Source of the DNA: an uncultured Bacteroidales bacterium
GTDB lineage: Bacteria; Bacteroidota; Bacteroidia; Bacteroidales; UBA932
Assembly (NCBI GenBank): GCA_900316245.1
Contig: ONCE01000006.1
Location: 30,701-94,700 of the forward strand
DNA: 64,000 nt
Direction of reading: 5' to 3'
A program made the position numbers and the translations under genes. Of this stretch, positions 26,276 to 34,615 are shown piece by piece. Under the pieces are notes generated by a model. That model was not told where the DNA came from. It did no database searches and was given only the letters and a program-made list of their open reading frames with translations. How positions within the stretch are numbered: position 1 is the stretch's first letter; the number at the start of each line of letters is the position of its first letter.

Positions 26276-29200
26276 ATGAGAAAATTACTGATAACCACAT
26301 TGCTGGCCCTGGCCGGCCTGTTCCCCGTTGCTGCGGCCAATGACAAAGGCCACGTTCTCAACGACCTCTGGGATAAATATGAAGAGGCCCGCAAGGCAGA
26401 CCGCCCCCAGAAAGAGGCGGAAATTCTGGCCGATATCCGCCAGAAGGCGCAGAGACAGCACCTTCCGGTGGATTTTTACGATGCCGCTACGCTGTATGTG
26501 AATACCGTCCAGAGAAGGGATTGGAAGCAGGGGGACGCCCTGCGGGAAGAGCTTCAGAAAGAAGTGGAGCGCTTTAACGATCCCGTGGTTACCTTCCTCT
26601 GGATGCGGGAATGGAAGCGGGCTTCCACCAATGACATCTGGACCTACGTGAAGGACCACGCCAAGGATTTCAAGGGTCATCATCCGGCCCTGCACCGTGG
26701 GGTGGATTCTTTCTTGAACGGGGCCCTGAAGCCCTTCATCCGCTCGGATAAGGAATTTGCCCTGTGGAACCTGCTGGGCTCCTCCCGTTCCAACGACGCC
26801 CTCCAGGAAGAGCTTTACAAGGCCTTGAAGGCCGATTTGAACGGCTCCTATCCCGGAGATGGGGCCCTGGAGTATTACCTCCTGAGCCGGAAATACAACC
26901 TGGTGGCCGATCGGCCCAAAAAGAAAGCGGCCCTGCAGGCTCTTCAGAACCAGTATGCCGGCAAGGCGCTGGGCCTTTTCCCGGAGGCCGACCTGCTGCT
27001 TTTGCAGAAAGAAGACCTGGATGAAACCAAGGCCGATGAGAAGCAGTACAAGGACCTGGATGAGGCTTGCAAGCTTTTTGAGAACCGCCGGAAGGGCTAT
27101 ACCGGAGCGGAGGCTACCCTGGCCAAGGCCTGCACGGGCGTTTCGTTCCTGATGAGCCAGCTGGAAGAGGAAGGACTGGATGTGCTGGTAGATTCTTCCC
27201 GCATTCAGGTGCTGTTCAGAAACCTCTACCACGCCAATCTGACGCTCCGGGAGGGCAAGAGAACCATCAAGACGTGGAAGGTGGCCAATTTTGACCGGAG
27301 CTTCTATGTGCAGGATACCGTGAGCGTGGACCTGCCGGAGCTACCCGACGGGGACTATACCGTGGAGGCCGTGAGCGGCAAACACAGCGTGCAGGAAGAG
27401 TATACCAGATATACGCTGTCGCTGGCCGTCCGCCAGGATGCCCTGGGCCGGAGCGTATATGTGGCCGATTATAAGACCGGCGAGCCGCTTCCTATGGTGT
27501 CGTTCCGTCTGCTCAAGGGAGATATGGAAGTGGCCGGTACGTCCTTGCGGATGAACGGATTCACCCTGCTGCCGGAGGCCTTTGTCAAGCCGGTTTCGCA
27601 GGACAGGCGCACTTATTACAGCATCCAGGCCGTGAGCGGAGACCGCCGCTCCCAGCCGCTGACCCTGAGGTCCGGCTCTGATTATACCGGGGATGGGAAA
27701 CAGGTCCAGTGCCACATCTATAAGGACCAGGGCGCTTATCACCCCGGCGATACCGTGCGCTTCAAGGCCATCCTCTATGAATCGGAGGCTTCCCATATGT
27801 CGGTGTGCAAGGGAAAATCCGTCAACGTTTTCCTTCGTGACCAAGAGAATAAGGTGATAGAAACCCTCCGGCTCACCACCAATGAATGGGGCTCCGTTTC
27901 CGGCCGGTTTGTTTTGCCCAAGGGGCATAAGAACGGCTATTTCTCCCTGGAAGTGGAGGGACTGTGCTATGACTGGTTCCGGGTGGACGAGTTTGCCCTG
28001 CCCGCTTTTACCCTCCGGTTCGATTCGGTTGAGCAGGTTTTCCTGCCCGGAGACGAAATTCCCGTTTCCGGCTCCCTGATCAGCTATTCCGGCCATAACC
28101 TCACCGGCGCCAAGGCTTTGCTGCAGGTTACCCGGAACGGCTCTATAGTTTATGAGGAAGAGCAGACCTTTGGTTCCGACAACCGTTTCTTCTTTGCCTT
28201 CCAGGCACTGGAGACCGGTTATTATAAAGTCCGGGTACGCGTTGTGGACGGTACCGGGGAAACCCAGGAATTCTCCGACGGGCACTACGTGACTTCCTCT
28301 CTTGCGGTGTATCCCCGTTTCCCGGATGAGGTGGAAAACGCTTCCGGGGCACAGCATCTGATTGGCGGTAAACAACTCAATGTGGTTTTGGAGGTCTATG
28401 ATGGTTCCGGGTATAAGTCCCAGGTCCCTGTGACCTACCAGCTTTATTCCTGGAAGGATGCCCTGCTGGCCCAGGGAACCATCCCTTCCGGAGAGACCTT
28501 GAGCCTGAGCCTGCCGGGCAGCGGAGTGTACAAGCTCCATACCCAGGCGGAAGTCCGGATGAAGGACGGGACACCGGTCAAGGGAGAGAGCAAGGAGGAG
28601 ATTCTGTGCCTTCTTCCCGGGGAGGAGAAGCTGCCCGAGGGTGCTTTGAAGGTATTCCTACCTATGGAGACAACGGTTCCTGCCGGCGGATCCATCGCTG
28701 CCTGCCTGGGCCATTCTCTGGGAAAGATTTATGCCCAGGTGGCGCTGTATGGAGAGAACAGGCAGTTGCTGGAGTCCAGGCCGATGATTGTAGAGAAGGG
28801 ACAGCTGGGACGGATGGGGCTTCCTTATCTGGACAGTTACCCGGATGCAGTACGGCTTGAGGTCTTCTATTTCTTTGACGGGGGAGTGACGCACGAAAGA
28901 CGGGAATTCCGCCGCCAAAAGGCCCAACACACCTTGCCGCTGTCCTTCTTCCGTTTCCAGGACAAGGCCTTCCCGGGTACGCTTTATAGTTTCAAGGTAA
29001 AGACAGAACCCGGCGCCGAGGCGCTGGTGGCAGCCTGGGACAAGAGCCTGGATGCCGTGGCGAAAAATGATTGGCGGATGGTTTCCACGCAGGATGTGTC
29101 TGTTCCCTTTGTGTCCACGTCCTCCATTTGTGGAACGGCGGGCCGCAGTCGCCCCCGGTTGAAGTATAGCCTGGCTACAAAGGGAGTCAATCGTTCATCG

Positions 29201-31327
29201 GCCATGGTTTCTGATGCGATTTCTGTGGAAGAAGTAGCCGAGGAGGCCCTCCCTTTCCAGTCTATTGAAATGCGTGTGGGTGGGGATAAAAATGCAAGGG
29301 CCGATTTTTCCACCGCCCTTACCTTCCAGCCGCATCTGCGTCCTTCGGCCGACGGAACGCTGGAGTTCAGTTTCCGCACTTCCGATAAACTGTCTACCTA
29401 TTATGTGCGCGTGTACGCGCACGATAAGGAGATGCATAACGCCGTCTGCGAGAAGGAGATGGTGGTCTCCCTGCCGGTGAAAGTGTCCCTGCTGGAGCCC
29501 CGCTGTCTCTATGCCGGAGACGTCTATGAGGCCGCCGTCACGGTGTCCTCCGTGGCCGATAAGCCCGTTTCGGGCGTGATAATGCTCAAGGCAGGGGAGT
29601 CTGTGCAGCAGATTCCCGTTACGGTGAATCCCGGTGCCACGGAAACCCGTCGTTTCACCGTAAAGATCCCCGATCAGGTCGGGGATGACGAGGGCTCGTC
29701 ATTCCCGGCTCCGACCGGGAATCTCGTCCTGACGGCTTCCTTTGTGGCCTCCGAGTTCTCGGATGCCGTGCAGGTTACCGTGCCGGTGTATCCGGCGGCT
29801 CAGGTGCTTACGGAGGCTCACTCCGCCGTGCTGCGGGACGGCACGGACCGGAATGCCCTGCTGGAGGAACTCCGCTCCCGTTTTGTGAATGTTCCGGCCT
29901 CTGAGGCCACCCTCCGGGAAATCACCGTCCTGGATCTGGTCAAGGACGCCATCCCGTCCCACGTGGATCCTCGTGGAGACGACGTCCTGTCCCTCTCCGA
30001 GGCCTGGTATACAGGGCTTATGGCTTCCGTCATACCGGGCACCGAAGGAGTGAGCGTATCTCCCCATCTCCTGGAGAAGATTCTGGCTTGCCAGAACGGC
30101 GACGGCGGCTTTGCGTGGTTCCCGGGAATGAATTCCAACGCCATCATCACGGCCGTGCTGCTGGAGCGCTTTGCACTGCTGCGGGACCGCGGGTTTGAGG
30201 TTCCGGATGTTACAAGGGCTGTCAAGTTCCTGGACAGCAAGCAGTTCGGCGCGGCCTTCCCGATCTGGAGCGGCTGGGTGAGCGATGCCCAGTATATGCG
30301 GGTCCGCGCCCTTTATCCGGAGGTGCCGTTTGAGGTGAAACCCGTATCGGCCACCGAAAAGAAGCGTCTGGCCGAATTTAAGAAATATGCCAAGGAATAC
30401 CTGACTCCGTCCAGGAAGTCCGGTCGCGGACTGGAGGGGCAGATTCTTTCCAAGGCCCGCCGGCTCCTGACCCTTCGGTGCCTGAACGCTTCGGCCCAGG
30501 GCAAGGCGCTGGCAGGTGCGTGGGGAATCGGCCTGTCTTCCAAGCTGGAGAAATCCATACAGGCCGATGTGACCTCTCTGCTGGAGTATGCCGTGGAGCA
30601 TAGGGACGGCGGCTGGTACTATCCCAACGCCGTGATGCCTTTCCGTGGGCTTCTGGAAAGCGAAGCCTACGCCCACGCCCTCCTCTGTCAGTTGCTGTCT
30701 GTCATAACGAGCGAAGCGAGTGTATCTCCTTCCGTCATTGCCGACGGCATCCGCCTGTGGCTTATGCTGCAAAAGGAGACGCAGAAGTGGGATACGGATC
30801 CGGCTTTTGTAGATGCCATTACCGCCATCCTGGACGGCTCTGAGGCTGTTCTGAATACGCGGGTGCTGGCACTTTCGGCCACCTACGAGGCCCCGTTCGA
30901 GAATATCCAGGCCAGTGGAAACGGCTTTACCGTGGAGCGCAAGTTCTATAAGATGACGGACAAGTGGGAACCCCTCCTGCCCAATGAAACCGTGAAGGTG
31001 GGAGACAAGATCAGAGTGGTGTACGCCATCTGGAATGCCGAGAACCGCAGTTTTGTGAAACTTACCGCCGGCCGCGAGGCTTCGCTCCGTCCCGTGGAGC
31101 AGCTTTCCGGCTACGTGGGCTTCTATAGGGGATATCGCAATGTGAAGGCATCGGCCACCGAGTTCTATTTTGATTCCTATCCGGAAGAGAAGACGGAACT
31201 CTCCGAGGAGTTCTTCGTGACCCAGGCCGGCCGGTTTGTGGCCCCCGTCACCGTCATCGAGAGCCTCTACGCCCCCCACTACCGCGCCAACTCCTCCTTC
31301 CGCCCGCCCCTAGTGGTAGCCCAATAA
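26276..31327 (+). CDS. Large secreted alpha-2-macroglobulin-like protein without a thioester
   Basis: The 1683-residue product has a signal peptide (1-20, ending AAAN), a helical repeat-like N-terminal region (about 25-330), macroglobulin domains (MG2-like YKDQGAYHPGDTVRFKAILYE near residue 485; FRVDEFALPAFTLRFD), an A2M-type central domain (LRPSADGTLEFSFRTSDKLSTYYVRVYAHD) and an alpha-toroid region (CQNGDGGFAWFPGMNSNAI). The CxEQ thioester motif expected before the toroid is absent, so covalent trapping of proteases is unlikely. At least four short palindromic elements are embedded in frame (about residues 1130-1150, 1251-1263 and 1476-1485). It probably sits in the periplasm or outer membrane. 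Confidence 0.8.
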   Translation: MRKLLITTLLALAGLFPVAAANDKGHVLNDLWDKYEEARKADRPQKEAEILADIRQKAQRQHLPVDFYDAATLYVNTVQRRDWKQGDALREELQKEVERFNDPVVTFLWMREWKRASTNDIWTYVKDHAKDFKGHHPALHRGVDSFLNGALKPFIRSDKEFALWNLLGSSRSNDALQEELYKALKADLNGSYPGDGALEYYLLSRKYNLVADRPKKKAALQALQNQYAGKALGLFPEADLLLLQKEDLDETKADEKQYKDLDEACKLFENRRKGYTGAEATLAKACTGVSFLMSQLEEEGLDVLVDSSRIQVLFRNLYHANLTLREGKRTIKTWKVANFDRSFYVQDTVSVDLPELPDGDYTVEAVSGKHSVQEEYTRYTLSLAVRQDALGRSVYVADYKTGEPLPMVSFRLLKGDMEVAGTSLRMNGFTLLPEAFVKPVSQDRRTYYSIQAVSGDRRSQPLTLRSGSDYTGDGKQVQCHIYKDQGAYHPGDTVRFKAILYESEASHMSVCKGKSVNVFLRDQENKVIETLRLTTNEWGSVSGRFVLPKGHKNGYFSLEVEGLCYDWFRVDEFALPAFTLRFDSVEQVFLPGDEIPVSGSLISYSGHNLTGAKALLQVTRNGSIVYEEEQTFGSDNRFFFAFQALETGYYKVRVRVVDGTGETQEFSDGHYVTSSLAVYPRFPDEVENASGAQHLIGGKQLNVVLEVYDGSGYKSQVPVTYQLYSWKDALLAQGTIPSGETLSLSLPGSGVYKLHTQAEVRMKDGTPVKGESKEEILCLLPGEEKLPEGALKVFLPMETTVPAGGSIAACLGHSLGKIYAQVALYGENRQLLESRPMIVEKGQLGRMGLPYLDSYPDAVRLEVFYFFDGGVTHERREFRRQKAQHTLPLSFFRFQDKAFPGTLYSFKVKTEPGAEALVAAWDKSLDAVAKNDWRMVSTQDVSVPFVSTSSICGTAGRSRPRLKYSLATKGVNRSSAMVSDAISVEEVAEEALPFQSIEMRVGGDKNARADFSTALTFQPHLRPSADGTLEFSFRTSDKLSTYYVRVYAHDKEMHNAVCEKEMVVSLPVKVSLLEPRCLYAGDVYEAAVTVSSVADKPVSGVIMLKAGESVQQIPVTVNPGATETRRFTVKIPDQVGDDEGSSFPAPTGNLVLTASFVASEFSDAVQVTVPVYPAAQVLTEAHSAVLRDGTDRNALLEELRSRFVNVPASEATLREITVLDLVKDAIPSHVDPRGDDVLSLSEAWYTGLMASVIPGTEGVSVSPHLLEKILACQNGDGGFAWFPGMNSNAIITAVLLERFALLRDRGFEVPDVTRAVKFLDSKQFGAAFPIWSGWVSDAQYMRVRALYPEVPFEVKPVSATEKKRLAEFKKYAKEYLTPSRKSGRGLEGQILSKARRLLTLRCLNASAQGKALAGAWGIGLSSKLEKSIQADVTSLLEYAVEHRDGGWYYPNAVMPFRGLLESEAYAHALLCQLLSVITSEASVSPSVIADGIRLWLMLQKETQKWDTDPAFVDAITAILDGSEAVLNTRVLALSATYEAPFENIQASGNGFTVERKFYKMTDKWEPLLPNETVKVGDKIRVVYAIWNAENRSFVKLTAGREASLRPVEQLSGYVGFYRGYRNVKASATEFYFDSYPEEKTELSEEFFVTQAGRFVAPVTVIESLYAPHYRANSSFRPPLVVAQ
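29664..29690 (-). repeat. CGTCAT-type palindromic element, in frame inside the A2M-like gene (copy 1)
   Basis: The arms ATCCCCGA and TCGGGGAT flank a five-base centre; ends are AGAT and GACG. The 27 bases are identical to the reverse complement of 60841-60867. It encodes IPDQVGDDE within the protein. Confidence 0.8.
29697..29726 (+). repeat. CGTCAT-type palindromic element (copy 2, opposite orientation to copy 1)
   Basis: CGTCAT, then arms TCCCGG and CCGGGA around CTCCGA, then ATCTCG. It lies six bases after copy 1 in the opposite orientation and encodes SSFPAPTGNLVL. Confidence 0.75.
30028..30062 (+). repeat. CGTCAT-type element (copy 3), in frame
   Basis: Begins CGTCATACCGGGC and ends GAGCGTATCTC; the arms are only partly complementary. 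It encodes VIPGTEGVSVSP. Its ends match the family, the centre is diverged. Confidence 0.5.
30701..30728 (+). repeat. GTCAT-type element (copy 4), in frame
   Basis: GTCATAACGAGCGAAGC and GAGTGTATCTC. The class GTCAT..CGAGCGAAGCGAG..ATCTC is a familiar dispersed-repeat pattern in bacterial genomes. It encodes VITSEASVSP. Confidence 0.5.
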
Positions 31328-31357
31328 AAAAAGCGACCATCAAAGGTCGCTTTTTTT
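31326..31357. terminator. Bidirectional rho-independent terminator
   Basis: A-run plus GCGACC (31333-31338), loop ATCAAA, GGTCGC plus a seven-base T-run. It starts at the stop codon of the A2M-like gene and lies directly beyond the 3' end of the convergent tRNA-Val, so it can serve both. Confidence 0.9.
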
Positions 31358-31358
31358 G

Positions 31359-31433
31359 TGGGCGGTGGCGGATTCGAACCGTCGACCCTCTGCTTGTAAG
31401 GCAGATGCTCTGAACCAACTGAGCTAACCGCCC
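31359..31433 (-). tRNA. tRNA-Val (anticodon TAC)
   Basis: On the minus strand the acceptor GGGCGGT pairs with ACCGCCC, the D arm is GCTCAGTTGGTTCAGAGC, the anticodon arm CTGCCTTACAAGCAG carries TAC, and the T loop is TTCGAAT. Discriminator A; no encoded CCA. Confidence 0.95.
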
Positions 31434-31511
31434 GAAATGGGATTGCAAAGGTAGTAATTAAATTTGAATTGACAAATTTTATCGCTATCTTGCAGAATAA
31501 AACTTTCGATT

Positions 31512-32234
31512 ATGATTGGAATACTAGCCCTGGCCCTGTTGCCGCCCTTTATCCTCCTTTGCTATGTGTATCAGCAAGATAAGCTGCAGAAGGAACCCAA
31601 GAAGAACCTGGTGAAAGCCTTTATCTATGGAGGTATTTCCATGTACGCTTCGTTGCTTATTTCCGTACCCTTTATGCATCTGGGGCTGTTCAATAAGGAC
31701 ATTACCTCTTATATGGATGCTTTCCGTACGGCTTTCTTTGGCGCCGCCATTCCGGAAGAGACGGCCAAACTGGTGCTGCTGTGGTTATTCCTCAGATCGT
31801 GCAAGGAATTTGACGAGCGGATGGACGGCATCGTGTATGCTGCCTGCGTGGGACTGGGTTTCGCTTCGTTCGAGAACATCCAGTACCTGTTTGCCGCCGG
31901 TACGGACTGGGTCACCGTGGGTCTGGGCCGCTCCATTACGGCCATTCCCGCCCACTTCGGCTTTGCCGTCATTATGGGCTATTTCTTCTCCCTGCATTAC
32001 TTTGACAAGTACCGTGCTCCCGGCGCCGCCATCAAGATGTGGCTGTACCCTGTGCTGCTGCACGGCACTTATGACTGGATTGCCATGACCCAGAATGTGA
32101 ATCCGCAGCTCAGCGGGGTTATCGCCATCGCCATCCTGCTACTGTGCTTCGTGCTTATGAAGACGGCCAGCAAGCGTATGAAGACCCATCTGAGGACAGA
32201 TTCGTTTTACACCCCCAAAGTAGATCAACAATAA
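31512..32234 (+). CDS. PrsW-family intramembrane protease
   Basis: The 240-residue protein has about seven hydrophobic segments and the family's conserved residues: the glutamate pair in AAIPEETAKLVLL, FASFENIQYLF, and histidines in AIPAHFGFAVIMGYFF and LLHGTYDW. PrsW enzymes cut membrane proteins such as anti-sigma factors. No substrate is evident nearby, although this genome carries at least two membrane anti-sigma candidates within the window. The alkaline phosphatase gene starts 12 bases after its stop, suggesting an operon. Confidence 0.9.
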   Translation: MIGILALALLPPFILLCYVYQQDKLQKEPKKNLVKAFIYGGISMYASLLISVPFMHLGLFNKDITSYMDAFRTAFFGAAIPEETAKLVLLWLFLRSCKEFDERMDGIVYAACVGLGFASFENIQYLFAAGTDWVTVGLGRSITAIPAHFGFAVIMGYFFSLHYFDKYRAPGAAIKMWLYPVLLHGTYDWIAMTQNVNPQLSGVIAIAILLLCFVLMKTASKRMKTHLRTDSFYTPKVDQQ

Positions 32235-32246
32235 GTTTACTCACCA

Positions 32247-33380
32247 ATGAAAAGAATTCTTCTTTTTGTCCTGGCCGCCGCCATCGCTTTTCCCGGCGCC
32301 GCCCAGCATATCGTAAAAGGCTCCATCGAAGGCGTTCCCTATCAGGGTTCCTATCATCCCACATATTCCAGTGACGGAGCCCATTTCGTTCCCAAGAACG
32401 TGATTCTGATGATTGGAGACGGTACGGGCCTGTCCCAGATTGCCTCCGGTTATTATGCCAACAACGGGGAACTCACCTATGCCAACCTCAAGTATATGGG
32501 CTGGGTAACCACCCAGAGCGCCACCCACTTTACCACGGATTCGGCCGCTTCCGGTACCGCCTATGCCACGGGTCAGAAGACTTATAACCGTGCCCTCAGC
32601 CTGGATATGGACAAGAAGCCCATCCCCAGCATCCCCGAGCGGGTTATCGGCAACGGCATCATTTCCGGCGTGGTTAGCACGGACGACCTTAACGGAGCCA
32701 CTCCCGCCGCATTCTTCGCCCATCAGGAAGACAGAGAAATGACGGACGAGATTTGGGCCGATTTACCCGGCAGCGTGCTTCGCTACTTTGCCGCCGGCAG
32801 CAAGGAAAAGTTTGAAAAACGGCCCGAAGCCACCCAGAAGGCCATCCAGGACGCCTTTACCGTGGTGTATTCCCTGGAGGATCCGGCCTGTGCCACCGCT
32901 GAGCGCCTGGGCGTTCTGCCTCCGGCTGTGGAAACCGGTTATATTGTGGACGGCCGTACGGATTTCCTTCCCACGGCAACCCGTCAGGCCATTGATTTCC
33001 TCAATGCCCGCAAGAACGAAGGCAAGGGTTTCTTCCTTATGGTAGAGGGCGCCCGCATAGACAAGGCTTGCCACAGCAACGATTTCCCCAGCGCCGTCAA
33101 GGAACTGCTGGACTTTGACAAGGCCATTGCAGAGGCCATCAAGTTTGCAGACGAAGACGGAAATACCCTGGTGGTAATATCAGCCGACCACGAGACCTCC
33201 GGTCTGGTCCTTTGGGGTGGAGACCCTTCCAAGGGCAATGTGGAAGGCGTTCACATCAGTGGCGGTCATACGCCCCTTCCGGTTCCCATCTTTGCATACG
33301 GCCCTCACGCCCAGGATTTTATGGGTGTTCAGGGAAACGAGCAGGTGGCCCAGAAGATTCTGAAGCTATTGCTGTTTTAA
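32247..33380 (+). CDS. Alkaline phosphatase (PhoA superfamily)
   Basis: The 377-residue protein has a signal peptide (1-19) and the metal and nucleophile motifs: VILMIGDGTGLSQI, FTTDSAASGTAYATG (catalytic serine in DSAAS), MVEGARIDKACHSND, VISADHETSGL and a late histidine in SGGHTPLPVPI. It is a periplasmic phosphomonoesterase. It lacks the long crown insertions of E. coli PhoA. It probably shares a transcript with the PrsW gene. The last 15 bases overlap the end of the convergent AraC-type gene. Confidence 0.92.
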   Translation: MKRILLFVLAAAIAFPGAAQHIVKGSIEGVPYQGSYHPTYSSDGAHFVPKNVILMIGDGTGLSQIASGYYANNGELTYANLKYMGWVTTQSATHFTTDSAASGTAYATGQKTYNRALSLDMDKKPIPSIPERVIGNGIISGVVSTDDLNGATPAAFFAHQEDREMTDEIWADLPGSVLRYFAAGSKEKFEKRPEATQKAIQDAFTVVYSLEDPACATAERLGVLPPAVETGYIVDGRTDFLPTATRQAIDFLNARKNEGKGFFLMVEGARIDKACHSNDFPSAVKELLDFDKAIAEAIKFADEDGNTLVVISADHETSGLVLWGGDPSKGNVEGVHISGGHTPLPVPIFAYGPHAQDFMGVQGNEQVAQKILKLLLF

Positions 33381-34451
33381 CGAAAGCCTGTAATCGGCGG
33401 GGGACATCCCCGTAATCTCTTTAAAATTGCGCCAAGCCGTGGTGCGCGAGCGATAACCGGCATTGAAGAAAGCCGTCTGGACATCGATATCCGGGTTTTC
33501 CTTGATTTGGTTTGCTACGCATTCCACGCGCTTGGCGTTAATCATTTCTTTAAATCCCTTGCCGGTCTCCTGCTGGATAATGCGGCCCAGATAGGTGACA
33601 TTGGTGGCGCAGAGTTTAGACAGGGAGGAGAGGGAGAGGTCCGGGTCTCTCCAGGCTTCTTCTTGGTCCACGATTTGGCAGATGCGTGTCCAAAGATCCG
33701 GCTCCATGGGGCTGGACTCCGCAGGGGCGGTTTCCGTTTGGACCACTTCCGTGTGATGTTTGCTCGGACGTAACCGTTCTTCCAGCTCGTATTCTGTGGA
33801 GAATACGTAGAAGTTGGTGACCAGGAGGGGCATGATAATAAGCAAAATGCCATTGTTGGTGAGCATCAGCGCAATATGGGTAAGGCAGATGGCGATGAGC
33901 CCCAGACAGTAGATGACAATCCACGTGTGGTAGGCGCTGCTCTTGTAGTATTTGTAAGGGAGCAGCAAGGGAATGAGGCAGTACGGGATCATCAGGATCA
34001 GCGGTGCCAGGCGGACAATGACGTCTGGCAGGGCGATGTTCTTCCAAATGTGTTCGGGAGCGTACAGCAATGTCCACCGGTCTGTGAACAGCAGATAGAG
34101 GATAGCCAGTAAGAGTACGGGCAGAAAAAGCAAGGTGAAATTCCGTGTGGTGAGCCATTCCGGCTTGATCACGGAGATGGGATACAGCACCATTACAATG
34201 TTCATACTCATATAGATCAGGCCAATCCAGGGCTGAAGCAAGAAGAAGGGAAGTTCGTGGACGGTATTGATGATATTGGCCAAAACCACGAACAGAGCCA
34301 TAAGGCCGCTGAGGGTTGCGCCAAGGGTTAACATACGCCTGGAACGGTCCCAGTCGTCCCTTTGAAGTTTTATCAAGTTGCGGGCGCAAATGAAGCAGGC
34401 AGTCATCTCAACCGCCGTTGCTGCCAAAGCCAACAAAAAAGTCACTTTCAT
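33366..34451 (-). CDS. AraC-family regulator with an N-terminal multi-pass membrane domain
   Basis: The 361-residue protein has about six to seven hydrophobic segments (residues 1-215), a short linker, and an AraC DNA-binding domain in the last 100 residues with two helix-turn-helix motifs (LSKLCATNVTYLGRIIQQETGKGF; VQTAFFNAGYRSRTTAWRNFKEITGMSPADYR). Such membrane-bound AraC proteins are found in Bacteroidales. It is divergent from the fimbrial operon, and repeated GTTTCAA motifs lie in the shared upstream region, so control of the fimbriae is a reasonable inference. Confidence 0.88.
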   Translation of the reverse strand: MKVTFLLALAATAVEMTACFICARNLIKLQRDDWDRSRRMLTLGATLSGLMALFVVLANIINTVHELPFFLLQPWIGLIYMSMNIVMVLYPISVIKPEWLTTRNFTLLFLPVLLLAILYLLFTDRWTLLYAPEHIWKNIALPDVIVRLAPLILMIPYCLIPLLLPYKYYKSSAYHTWIVIYCLGLIAICLTHIALMLTNNGILLIIMPLLVTNFYVFSTEYELEERLRPSKHHTEVVQTETAPAESSPMEPDLWTRICQIVDQEEAWRDPDLSLSSLSKLCATNVTYLGRIIQQETGKGFKEMINAKRVECVANQIKENPDIDVQTAFFNAGYRSRTTAWRNFKEITGMSPADYRLSLKQQ

Positions 34452-34458
34452 AGCGCTT

Positions 34459-34526
34459 GTTTCAATTGTTGTTTCAAAATTAATAAGAATAATCCAAATA
34501 ACCTATCTTTTTTCAAAGATTGAAAC
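34459..34526. promoter_or_regulatory. Repeated GTTTCAA motifs between the AraC-type gene and the fimbrial operon
   Basis: GTTTCAA occurs at 34459-34465 and 34471-34477 as direct repeats 12 bases apart, and its complement TTGAAAC at 34520-34526. They are candidate sites for the AraC-type regulator. A -7 box TAATTTTG at 34569-34576 precedes the first fimbrial gene. The rest of 34452-34615 is AT-rich. Confidence 0.4.
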
Positions 34527-34615
34527 GCTCGATAACGGTTGTGAAACCTTTAATCATTCCAAATGCCGTAATTTTGCATTAGGAAAAAATCAGACTCTGA
34601 TTACCGTAAGCACTG

